From Alphaproteobacteria bacterium (GTDB taxonomy: Bacteria; Pseudomonadota; Alphaproteobacteria; Micropepsales; Micropepsaceae), in the NCBI GenBank assembly GCA_016124635.1, contig WGNJ01000006.1, positions 90,568 through 154,567 on the forward strand: a stretch of DNA of 64,000 bases, in the 5' to 3' direction. This document shows, in pieces, positions 8,785-15,801 of the stretch. Below the pieces are notes generated by a model, which was not told the DNA's origin, did no database searches, and was given only the letters and a program-made list of their open reading frames with translations. Positions within the stretch are counted from its first letter, which is position 1, and each line of letters begins with the position of its first letter. Both the position numbers and the translations under genes were made by a program.

Positions 8785-9335
8785 CCGCGCAGGCGTTTGA
8801 TGGCTTTTGAGGTGAGCGGCTTGCCGGAAAGATCGGTCAGAACCGAAATGGCGGCGCCGCCGAAGCGTTTGTCGCGCAGGATTCCGATCGGCCGCCCTCT
8901 GAAGAGCACACGCCGCCCTTGCGCGCCGCCCTTGTCGCCCGAGTCGAAATAAAGTGGGATCATTCCGTTCGGGTCGTCGACCAAGCCCCGCGCCAGAACG
9001 ATTGCCGCAACGCCGGGCGTGTAGAACGCCTGGTTTAGAACAGTGGCCGGCATACAGTTGCCGAAACCGTATTGCATCTCGCAAACGCGCTGATCGTCGA
9101 AGCGCGGTCCCGTCGAGGCCTGGATTTCCATCGCGCGGGCAACGATTGCGCGGCACTTCGTTTCGTCGAAAGCGCGGAGGCAATCCTGAGGCGTCGCGAG
9201 CACAAGGGCGTAGTCCGTGTCGCGGCGCATGATCAGCGCGACAACGATGGCGACGAACGCGGCAATGAGAAGTGCGATGACGACGATGAAAGCGTAACTG
9301 CGCTCTTCGTCTTGGCGCACGTCGTGGCTCTGCAT
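8781..9335 (-). CDS. DUF1190 (YgiB)-like membrane-anchored protein
   Basis: 184 residues. One transmembrane helix at about residues 13-36 is followed by a periplasmic part with four cysteines in the spacing DCLRAFDETKC and VCEMQYGFGNC, and later PLYFDSGDKGG. This cysteine arrangement and the C-terminal 'PLYF/LF' motif resemble the YgiB/DUF1190 family, which has the same DC-(8-12)-C and C-(6-8)-C layout; the assignment is by eye. Function is unknown in that family too. Convergent with the hybrid kinase and sharing the CTAG stop overlap. Confidence 0.6.
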   Translation of the reverse strand: MQSHDVRQDEERSYAFIVVIALLIAAFVAIVVALIMRRDTDYALVLATPQDCLRAFDETKCRAIVARAMEIQASTGPRFDDQRVCEMQYGFGNCMPATVLNQAFYTPGVAAIVLARGLVDDPNGMIPLYFDSGDKGGAQGRRVLFRGRPIGILRDKRFGGAAISVLTDLSGKPLTSKAIKRLRG

Positions 9336-9370
9336 CTCGACAGTGTCGCACGGGTGGCGTTAACGCGCCG

Positions 9371-9952
9371 CTAACTCTCGGCTTTTGCCAAGACCACGAT
9401 TGAAATACCGCGGGCTGCGGCCGTCTGGCTCGCGTTCTGATAGGCGTGCGGCAGGTTGCCTGGAAAGGCGAGCACGTCACCAGTGCTTAGCTCGTGGCGG
9501 TCACCCGAAACGTAAATGACAACGCTGCCTTCGAGGCAGGTGAAGTATTCGCGCGTGCCGGAGAGGTGCGGCGTGCCGCGCAAATTCGCTCCGGGCGCAA
9601 AGTCCATGATGTTGAGCAGCTCGTTGGGCGAAGGCTCCGGCACGAGCGGGCGCAGCGTGATGCCGCCGCCCGGATGTTGAGCCGCGATATCCGCCGCCGA
9701 CCATTTTCGTACCCGGGCGCGCGGTGAAGCCAGAAGTTCGTCGATCGGAACGCCGAGCGCGCCGGCGACTTTCACGAGCACGGCGAGCGACGGATTGCCT
9801 TCGCCGGATTCGAGATTGGCGATGGTCGAGCGCGGTACGCCGGCGGTCTTGGCCAGCGCATCCTGCGTCTGGCCGCGTACATGACGAAGCGCCGCCAGGT
9901 TGCGCGCCAGATGCGACGCTATCTGATCGGGCTCATCCATCTGATCGATCAT
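9371..9952 (-). CDS. XRE-family regulator with C-terminal cupin
   Basis: 193 residues. An XRE helix-turn-helix spans about 13-68 (LAALRHVRGQTQDALAKTAG, then PRSTIANLESGEGNPSLAVL). A cupin beta-barrel follows at about 110-185, with HLSGTREYFTCLEGSVVIYV and GDVLAFPGNLPHAYQN. HTH-cupin proteins of this build sense small metabolites and repress nearby genes. It is divergent from the SDR gene across a 77-bp gap, so it may control that operon as well as itself. A second in-frame ATG lies at 9940; neither start has a strong ribosome-binding site. Confidence 0.87.
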   Translation of the reverse strand: MIDQMDEPDQIASHLARNLAALRHVRGQTQDALAKTAGVPRSTIANLESGEGNPSLAVLVKVAGALGVPIDELLASPRARVRKWSAADIAAQHPGGGITLRPLVPEPSPNELLNIMDFAPGANLRGTPHLSGTREYFTCLEGSVVIYVSGDRHELSTGDVLAFPGNLPHAYQNASQTAAARGISIVVLAKAES

Positions 9953-10028
9953 TCGTCAAGGAATTGGACATCGCGCTCGCTGCTTCGGCCCGGCGCCTCC
10001 ATCTTGCCCCACAAGACTGGAGGAACCT

Positions 10029-10754
10029 ATGGCTACATCAAACGATCTTAGCGGACTTCGCGTTGCCGTCACGGGCGGGACGTCCGGACTTGGCCTTGCT
10101 CTGACTAGGGCTTTTCGCAAACGCGGCGCAGCAGTCGCCATTGTCGCGCGCACAGCGGAGGCCGTCGAGCGCGTGGCGCGCGAAACAGGGGCGGCCGGTA
10201 TCGTCGGCGATGTCGGTGTCAAGGACGACATCTATCCGATCGCGCTTCAAATCAACGGTCGTCTCGGTGGCCTCGACGTCCTGATCAACAACGCCTCGAG
10301 CCTGGGCCCCGTGCCGTTGCGTCTACTGGGCGATACCGATTGCGAAGACCTGGAGGAAGCCATCGCCGTGAATCTGGTCGGGCCGTTTCGGTTGACCAAG
10401 GCGTTGCTCGGTGCGCTGGCGGCGTCTGCGCGCGAGGGACGTGGCGCCGTCGTGCTCAATATCTCGAGCGACGCCGCGGTGAACGCGTATGCAGGTTGGG
10501 GCGCGTATGGCGCGAGCAAGGCCGCGCTCAAACATCTGAGCGCGATTTGGAACGAGGAACAGGCGGCGCACGGTGTTCGCGTCCTGTCGCTCGATCCGGG
10601 CGACATGGACACGGCACTGCATGCGCTTGCCGTGCCGGACGCGGATCCCGCATCGCTGAAGCGGCCGGAGACATCGGCAGATGAGTTGATCGCTGCGATC
10701 GTCGCGGCGTTGCCGCCGCAGCGAGCGGCGCAGCCTGTCGGAGGGTACGCATGA
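10029..10754 (+). CDS. short-chain dehydrogenase/reductase (SDR)
   Basis: 241 residues, classical SDR. Cofactor loop TGGTSGLG at 15-22, NNAS at 87-90, catalytic S146 in NISSD, and Y160-x-x-x-K164 in AYGASKAALKH. ARTAEAVERV after the second strand places an arginine that favours NADP(H). ATG is preceded by GGAGG at 10019-10023. It overlaps the QueA-like gene by ATGA and is divergent from the XRE-cupin regulator. The substrate cannot be read from sequence. Confidence 0.9.
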   Translation: MATSNDLSGLRVAVTGGTSGLGLALTRAFRKRGAAVAIVARTAEAVERVARETGAAGIVGDVGVKDDIYPIALQINGRLGGLDVLINNASSLGPVPLRLLGDTDCEDLEEAIAVNLVGPFRLTKALLGALAASAREGRGAVVLNISSDAAVNAYAGWGAYGASKAALKHLSAIWNEEQAAHGVRVLSLDPGDMDTALHALAVPDADPASLKRPETSADELIAAIVAALPPQRAAQPVGGYA

Positions 10755-11851
10755 TCGCTGCCAACCGACCTCAGTCCGGCTCCAGGCTGCTCTCCTTGGA
10801 TGCACAAGGCTTGCTACGCGAAGTGAGCGCGACGCAGTTGCCGCGTTTGCTTCGGCGCGGCGATGTCGTTGTCGCAAACGACGCGGCGACCTTGCCAGCA
10901 AGCTTCCACGGCGTGCACCTGCCGACCGGCGAGGCGATCGAGGTGCGGCTTGCCGGAAAATTGGACGACGATGCCGCGCGCTTCGTTGCGATCGTGTTCG
11001 GCGCCGGCAACTATCGCACGCGGACCGAGCATCGCGCGCCGCCGCCGCTTTTGCGAGCAGGCGATCGTCTGCTACTCGGATCGTTGGTCGCGGAGGTCGA
11101 GCGCTCCATCGATCATGCGCGCGTGATCGCTCTACGGTTTGTCGCGAGCGAAGCCGAATTGTGGTCTGGGTTCGCGGCGCACGGAAAGCCGATCCAATAC
11201 GCGCATGTCGTCGAGCCGTTGAAGCTTTGGGATGTTTGGACGCGAGCGGCGACGATGCCGATGGCATTCGAGCCGCCGTCGGCTGGCTTTGCTCTGACGT
11301 GGAAGATGCTCGATGACTTTGCCGCGCGCGGAACCGAGTTTGCGACACTCACACACGCCGCCGGCATCTCGTCGACCGGCGATGCGGAGCTCGACAAGCG
11401 TTTGCCGTTCGACGAGGCGTATGTCATTCCGGAGAGCACTGTTCGAGCGATCAGAAGAGCGAAGGCGGAAGGCGGCCGGGTCGTTGCGATCGGTACGACG
11501 GTCGTTCGCGCGCTCGAGCATGCGAGTCGCAACGGCACCCTGCGCGCCGGGCGTGGTGTTGCAACGAATCGACTCGGACCCGGGACGAAGCTGAAACTAG
11601 TCGATGCAATCGTGTCCGGCGTACACGCGGCGGGGGAAAGCCACTACGAGCTTTTGAAGGCGTTCGCGACCGGCGAGCAACTGCAAAAAATGACGGAAGT
11701 CCTGGAGCTTCGTGGGTTTTGCAATCATGAGTTCGGAGACTTCGTTCTGATCGAGCGCGAGCAAAGCAGAACTACCACCTGTGTGTTTGCAGACGGCAAC
11801 GCGCGCATGCGATATTCGAACCGCGGCCAACAGGAGGGACTTCGTTCATGA
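10751..11851 (+). CDS. QueA-like protein (SAM:tRNA ribosyltransferase-isomerase fold), divergent
   Basis: 366 residues that align by eye along the whole QueA fold: SRLLSLD near the N-terminus, GDVVVANDAATLPAS, LLLGSLVAEVE, the WKML/FATLTHAAG region, GGRVVAIGTTVVRALE and GVHAAGESHYELLKAF. QueA adds the epoxy-cyclopentanediol ring of queuosine to tRNA using SAM. Two hallmarks are altered here: the usual NDTRV(I/L)PAR is NDAATLPAS, and the usual HVGxGTFxPV is replaced by HAAGISSTGD. It sits with an SDR gene rather than tgt or queuosine genes. It may be a paralog with another substrate; I am sure of the fold, not the reaction. Confidence 0.8.
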   Translation: MIAANRPQSGSRLLSLDAQGLLREVSATQLPRLLRRGDVVVANDAATLPASFHGVHLPTGEAIEVRLAGKLDDDAARFVAIVFGAGNYRTRTEHRAPPPLLRAGDRLLLGSLVAEVERSIDHARVIALRFVASEAELWSGFAAHGKPIQYAHVVEPLKLWDVWTRAATMPMAFEPPSAGFALTWKMLDDFAARGTEFATLTHAAGISSTGDAELDKRLPFDEAYVIPESTVRAIRRAKAEGGRVVAIGTTVVRALEHASRNGTLRAGRGVATNRLGPGTKLKLVDAIVSGVHAAGESHYELLKAFATGEQLQKMTEVLELRGFCNHEFGDFVLIEREQSRTTTCVFADGNARMRYSNRGQQEGLRS

Positions 11852-12228
11852 AGCTGCTCGCGTCTCTGGCACTTGGTACTGCAACATTCGTCGCGGCGAT
11901 GTTTGGATTGACCGCGCCGGCGGCGGCGGACGACGACGTCACGGTCGGCGTTCGACTTGGCCCGTTGTGCGTGGGCCTTTGCATCGGCGGAAGCGATCAC
12001 CGCTCTGGTCGCCATCACGACGAATACGGCGAGGACTATTACAACGACGGGTTCTACGCCCATCGTGAAAACTACTATCACCAGACCTACGACCGGCGGA
12101 ATGGATACGATTATGGCGCCGCTCGGAACGACGGTTACGCCGGCTATCGCCGTCACGCAGCCGCCTACGGATCGTCAGCGCCGCAGGACGACGAAGACGA
12201 CGATTCTTATGACGATGACGACGAGTGA
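11848..12228 (+). CDS. small secreted acidic, Tyr/His-rich protein
   Basis: 126 residues with a clear signal peptide (about 1-27, ending TAPAAA-DD). The mature part has a short hydrophobic stretch with two cysteines (GPLCVGLCIGG), then a low-complexity region rich in Y, H, D and R (for example HHDEYGEDYYNDGFY), and an almost purely acidic tail of about 14 residues. Start overlaps the QueA-like stop (ATGA). A rho-independent terminator follows, so this closes the SDR-QueA operon. The H/D-rich tail could bind metal ions; that is inference. Confidence 0.7.
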   Translation: MKLLASLALGTATFVAAMFGLTAPAAADDDVTVGVRLGPLCVGLCIGGSDHRSGRHHDEYGEDYYNDGFYAHRENYYHQTYDRRNGYDYGAARNDGYAGYRRHAAAYGSSAPQDDEDDDSYDDDDE

Positions 12229-12255
12229 TCCGAACTAGAGTTCGGTAGATAAACG

Positions 12256-12287
12256 ACGCGCACCAACCGGTGCGCGTTTTTCTTTTT
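12256..12287 (+). terminator. rho-independent terminator
   Basis: A 9-bp perfect stem (ACGCGCACC / GGTGCGCGT) with an AACC loop, followed by a T-rich tract (TTTTTCTTTTT). It lies 28 bases after the acidic secreted protein and ends the operon that starts at the SDR gene. The T tract lies on the + side only. Confidence 0.9.
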
Positions 12288-12310
12288 GGCCGATCGCTCT
12301 CTATCGAACG

Positions 12311-13783
12311 TTATTGCCTTCGGCCGCCACGCGCGGCGAAGACCTGTTCGGCAGCTTCCGATAGATCCGCGATGGCCCGCGTGCTCGGTTGCTCGCGCGG
12401 CATTCTGTTCCAAGCATCGAGCGCCGCGATCTTGTACGCCTCGGCCAATGTCGGATAGTTGAACGTGTTCTCGACGAAGTAGTCGAGCGTGCCGTTCAAA
12501 TTCACGACGGCTTGGCCGATGTGGATCAGCTCCGTTGCGCCTTCGCCGACGATGTGAACGCCGAGAAGGCGGCGCGTTTCGAGCGCGAAGATCATTTTCA
12601 TGAAGCCGGACGAGAGGCCCATGATGTGGCCGCGCGATGTCTCGCGAAAGCGTGCGATGCCGCATTCGTAGGGGATCTTGCGCTCGCGCACTTGCTCTTC
12701 GGTCATGCCGACGGTCGAGATTTCCGGCACCGAATAGATTCCGTAGGGGAAGAATTCCGGCGGCGCTTGCGGCTCCATGCCAAAGGCATGGCAGGCGGCG
12801 ATGCGGCCCTGCTCCATAGAGGTAGAGGCGAGGCTCGGGAAACCGATGATGTCGCCGACGGCGTAGATGTTCGGCGCGCTGGTCTGGAAGGTTTCCTTGT
12901 CGACCTTGAGGCGACCGCGCGCATCGGCGCTAAGACCGACGCTGGCCAGGTTCAAAGCGGCCGTCGCTCCTTGGCGGCCGGCGGCGAACAGAACCATTTC
13001 GGCCCAAACCTGGCGCCCATCCTCGAGGTCGACGCGCACGGCATCCTGGGCAACGCGCGTAATCGCCTTCGTCTTGCAGCCCAGGCGGAGCAACATGCCG
13101 CGATCGCGCATATCGTGGACAAACTCGTCGATCAGCTCGTGATCGACGAACGGCAGGATCTGCGTCTGCGGCTCGATCACGGTGACCTTGACATCGAGCG
13201 CGCTGAAGATCGTCGCGTACTCAATGCCGATCACGCCGGCGCCGATCACGCAGAGGCTACGGGGCAGGCGGCTCAGGTTGAGGATGTCGTCCGGATCGAG
13301 GATCGCCTCGCCGTCGAATGGAACGTCGGCGGGACGATAGGGCTCGGTGCCGACGGCCAAGATGAACCGATCGGCCGTGTAGGTTTGCAGTTCGCCCGCG
13401 GCGCCGGTCACGGTTATCGCGTTCGTGTCGACGAAGCGCGCAGTGCCGGCGATCTTCACCACTTTGTTGCGCGCGAGCTGATGCTCGAGGATCTCGACCT
13501 CATGGTCGAGCGTGATCGACAAGCGGCGGTTCAGATCTTGGGCGGAGATATCCTGTTTGACGCGATAGGCGCGGCCGTAGAAGCCGCGCTCGCGCCAACC
13601 CGAAAGGTTGAGCACCGTCTCGCGGAGCGTCTTGGAGGGGATGGTGCCGGTGTGGACGCAGACGCCGCCGACGCGGTGACCTTTCTCAACGACGAGCACC
13701 GATTTCTTGAACTTAGCGGCTTGAATGGCGGCGCGCCGGCCGGCCGGGCCGCTGCCGACAACTATGAGGTCGTAGTGGGTCAT
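12311..13783 (-). CDS. sthA: soluble NAD(P)+ transhydrogenase (Si-specific)
   Basis: 490 residues, FAD-dependent pyridine nucleotide-disulfide oxidoreductase fold. FAD loop VVGSGPAGRRAAIQAAK, the SthA-specific segment GGVCVHTGTIPSKTLRE, NAD(P) loop VIGAGVIGIEYATIF, FAD loop YAVGDIIGFPSLAS, and the dimerisation domain with GEGATELIHIGQ. Only one cysteine is present where dihydrolipoamide dehydrogenases have CxxxxC, which is diagnostic of SthA-type transhydrogenases. The enzyme equilibrates NADPH + NAD+ with NADP+ + NADH in the cytoplasm. Monocistronic and divergent from the outer-membrane protein gene. Confidence 0.93.
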   Translation of the reverse strand: MTHYDLIVVGSGPAGRRAAIQAAKFKKSVLVVEKGHRVGGVCVHTGTIPSKTLRETVLNLSGWRERGFYGRAYRVKQDISAQDLNRRLSITLDHEVEILEHQLARNKVVKIAGTARFVDTNAITVTGAAGELQTYTADRFILAVGTEPYRPADVPFDGEAILDPDDILNLSRLPRSLCVIGAGVIGIEYATIFSALDVKVTVIEPQTQILPFVDHELIDEFVHDMRDRGMLLRLGCKTKAITRVAQDAVRVDLEDGRQVWAEMVLFAAGRQGATAALNLASVGLSADARGRLKVDKETFQTSAPNIYAVGDIIGFPSLASTSMEQGRIAACHAFGMEPQAPPEFFPYGIYSVPEISTVGMTEEQVRERKIPYECGIARFRETSRGHIMGLSSGFMKMIFALETRRLLGVHIVGEGATELIHIGQAVVNLNGTLDYFVENTFNYPTLAEAYKIAALDAWNRMPREQPSTRAIADLSEAAEQVFAARGGRRQ

Positions 13784-13920
13784 GCGTTCGCGCGCTCAGC
13801 AATGAGCGGACAAGATAAGGGGAAGCGGCTCAAGGTCTTATGAATGAGGGCAGAGTTTGCCGCGCCTACGGCGGCACGCGCGGGAACCCCTTCCTACCCC
13901 TGATGCAGGAAAAGCACGCT

Positions 13921-13932
13921 CGTTTCGAAACG
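13921..13932. promoter_or_regulatory. perfect 12-bp palindrome in the sthA/omp divergent region
   Basis: CGTTTCGAAACG is a perfect inverted repeat, about 138 bases upstream of sthA and 98 bases upstream of the barrel gene. It could be an operator for one or both divergent genes. No regulator is matched to it. Confidence 0.3.
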
Positions 13933-14029
13933 GCAACGTGGGTGGGGGGCGGGAAGGGTTTTGTTTACTGCGCGCGGTGCAGCGTCGGCCGCGAGCGCGA
14001 GCTGCGCGCTTTCAGGAGAGCAAAAACAA

Positions 14030-14719
14030 ATGTTGAAGCTTGTTGGGGCCGTTGGCGGCTCGATTTTGCTGCTGGCTGGAATGGCCCAGGCTGCGCCGGG
14101 GTTCTATTTTGGTGCGGATGCCGGTTGGTTGCGAGTCAACGACGACTCGAGGATGAACATTGCGAACACTGACTATTGCTGGTGGGGCGGCTGCCCGGGA
14201 TATTCGCTGACCGGCGATGGTTTCGTGGGCGGCCTTCATGCCGGCTACAACTGGCAGAACAGCGATTGGGTGTTCGGTGTTGAAGGCGACATTGGTTGGT
14301 CGGGCGCCGAGGATACCGCGCACGATTTCTGTGCCGGCGGCTACTGCGACCTGACCACGACAGTCGAACTGAGAGAGCTCATCACCTTGCGCGGGCGCTT
14401 GGGGTACGACCTCGGCGACTTCACGCCGTATATCACGGGCGGTCTCGCTGTCGGACAGGTTCGCAACTACCTTGCGGACAATGATGACGAAGGTCTGTGG
14501 GACAACACGGATTATCGCACGGGCTATATCGTCGGTGGCGGCGTCGAGTATGCCTGGACCAACCGGATCACAGTGCGCGTCCAGGGCGAGTACTACGATC
14601 TCGGCAGCGAAACGTTGCTCAGCAAATCGATCTTGGCCGTCGATGGCGACAGCGTCCGCATCAAGTTCAAGGACGACGGTGCGGTCGTCACGGCAGGCGT
14701 CTCGTACGGTTTCGACTGA
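14030..14719 (+). CDS. Omp25/Omp31-like outer membrane beta-barrel
   Basis: 229 residues with a signal peptide (about 1-21, ending GMAQA-APGF). The mature protein starts GFYFGADAGW and alternates hydrophobic and polar residues. The porin-like blocks GGLHAGYNWQNSDWVFGVEGD, LRGRLGYDLGDFTPYITGG and GGGVEYAWTNRITVRVQGEY match the eight-stranded small-barrel family (Omp25/31, COG3637). It ends in an aromatic-containing strand (VSYGFD). The ATG at 14030 has AGGAGAG nine bases upstream. A cysteine pair in CWWGGC and another in CAGGYC may form surface-loop disulfides, which is unusual for the family. Structural outer-membrane role. Confidence 0.85.
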   Translation: MLKLVGAVGGSILLLAGMAQAAPGFYFGADAGWLRVNDDSRMNIANTDYCWWGGCPGYSLTGDGFVGGLHAGYNWQNSDWVFGVEGDIGWSGAEDTAHDFCAGGYCDLTTTVELRELITLRGRLGYDLGDFTPYITGGLAVGQVRNYLADNDDEGLWDNTDYRTGYIVGGGVEYAWTNRITVRVQGEYYDLGSETLLSKSILAVDGDSVRIKFKDDGAVVTAGVSYGFD

Positions 14720-14742
14720 ACGATCCGATCACCTTGAAGACC

Positions 14743-14771
14743 TCAGGGCTCGGCTAAACGCCGGGCCCTGA
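14743..14771 (+). terminator. hairpin terminator after the barrel gene
   Basis: A 12-bp inverted repeat (TCAGGGCTCGGC with GCCGGGCCCTGA, one G-T wobble) around a 5-base loop, followed by the pyrimidine tract CTCTTTC. It sits 24 bases after the stop, between convergent genes. Confidence 0.7.
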
Positions 14772-14789
14772 CTCTTTCAAGCAGCGGCG

Positions 14790-15413
14790 CTAGGCCGTTG
14801 CTTCCTCGGGGGGCGGGATGGCGAGCGGGCCAAGCTCTGCGATCAGCTGCGTCGCTATGTCGGCGCGCGCACCGAGATCGTCTCGCGAATGGAAATAAGT
14901 CGCGGTCAGGAAGACGTCCGGATTCTCGCCGTCGTCGGCAAGCGGCGCGTTGAACGTTTCCGCCACGTAGTAGCGGCGGTTCGGGAATTCGACGCGCGCG
15001 ACGATACGTGCGGTCGTGCGGGCCGAAATCGACGGGCGCCAAGTCGCCGCCCACTTTTCGGAGAAATCGCGCGGTACCACGTCGTCCAAGAAGCGGCCGG
15101 TGGCAGGTCCGCCCAAGAAGGCATCGAGCGCACCGCCGCAAAGACGCACCTTGAAGCGCATGCGCCCGCCGGTGCTGCAAATGTCGAGCAGGGCGATGTT
15201 GGCGAGCGCGCATTTGAGATCGCGCAGCGTCATTTCGGCGCGCGAAGGCATTGTGCGGCCCGCGCGCTTGTCGTCCCACACGGCCATGACCGTCTTGAGT
15301 TGCGGCGTGACGAAGCGCAGTTGCGGATCGTCGAACAGCGGCCAGCCCTTTTGTTCGGCCAGCGTGTTGATCTGTTTCGAAGCCCAGTGCGGATCGGTCG
15401 CCATGATCGACAA
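14790..15413 (-). CDS. PAS_5 domain protein
   Basis: 207 residues matching the small alphaproteobacterial PAS_5 (DUF1488-free) layout: GRTMPSRAEMTLRDLKCAL near the N-terminus, then NIALLDICSTGGRMRFKVRLCG and GGPATGRFLDDVVP in the PAS core, then FPNRRYYVAETFNAPLADDG and FLTATYFHSRD. There is no output domain, so it may sense or bind something and act by protein contact. Two in-frame ATGs (15413 and 15404) are both possible starts. Transcribed toward the barrel gene. Confidence 0.72.
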   Translation of the reverse strand: MSIMATDPHWASKQINTLAEQKGWPLFDDPQLRFVTPQLKTVMAVWDDKRAGRTMPSRAEMTLRDLKCALANIALLDICSTGGRMRFKVRLCGGALDAFLGGPATGRFLDDVVPRDFSEKWAATWRPSISARTTARIVARVEFPNRRYYVAETFNAPLADDGENPDVFLTATYFHSRDDLGARADIATQLIAELGPLAIPPPEEATA

Positions 15414-15801
15414 TGATGCACTGAACCGCTAAAGCCGCGATTAATGCCGCAAATGCACGCTTAAGCTTCGCTTTAGGATGAGGTTGGCCGAGTTGCCGAT
15501 GTCCTAGCCTTGACAGATCGTATCGCCGGTGCGAAAAGGCACATTGCGTATTTCGCAAGGCGTGAGCTGCGCGCGACAGGGCGCTATCGGAGCCGGCGAA
15601 GTCGCGTAGCTTGCGCTCGCGGCGGCTGTTCAAAGATGGGAAGGATGGACTTGGAGACCGCTTCGCTCGAACCTGTTGTGCATACACAGCGTAGCGGATT
15701 TGTAGCGGATAAAATGGCGGAATTCCGCCAATGTAGCGGATAGACGGGGGGTACGTGGAATTCCTGAAAGGCTGCTCGACTCCACTTATATTCCGGTGAC
15801 C
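15414..15801. other. 388-bp intergenic region between the PAS_5 gene and nadE
   Basis: Divergent promoter region for the PAS_5 gene and nadE. Its right half holds the 78-bp dispersed repeat at 15677-15754. Short open frames here have no convincing ribosome-binding site or conserved sequence, so I call no gene. Confidence 0.6.
15677..15754 (+). repeat. 78-bp dispersed repeat, copy A
   Basis: Starts with TGTGCATACACA, contains three copies of TAGCGGAT, a perfect 16-bp palindrome (TGGCGGAATTCCGCCA) and ends GGGGGGTAC. It aligns without gaps to the inverted copy at 62066-62143, with 67 of 78 positions equal by my hand count. Position 43/50 of the palindrome changes from a G-C pair here to T-A in the other copy. 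It lies 47 bases before the nadE start. Possible nature: remnant of an insertion-sequence end, a small non-autonomous element, or a regulatory element. Confidence 0.75.

Noticed and set aside
12389..13843. 484-codon plus-strand frame opposite sthA
   Set aside because: Antisense frame; sthA on the other strand has all family motifs.
15510..15743. 77-codon frame over repeat copy A, with a similar frame over copy B
   Set aside because: Similarity (HTQRS...VADKMA...QCSG) follows from the DNA repeat; the two frames share nothing outside it and have no ribosome-binding sites.
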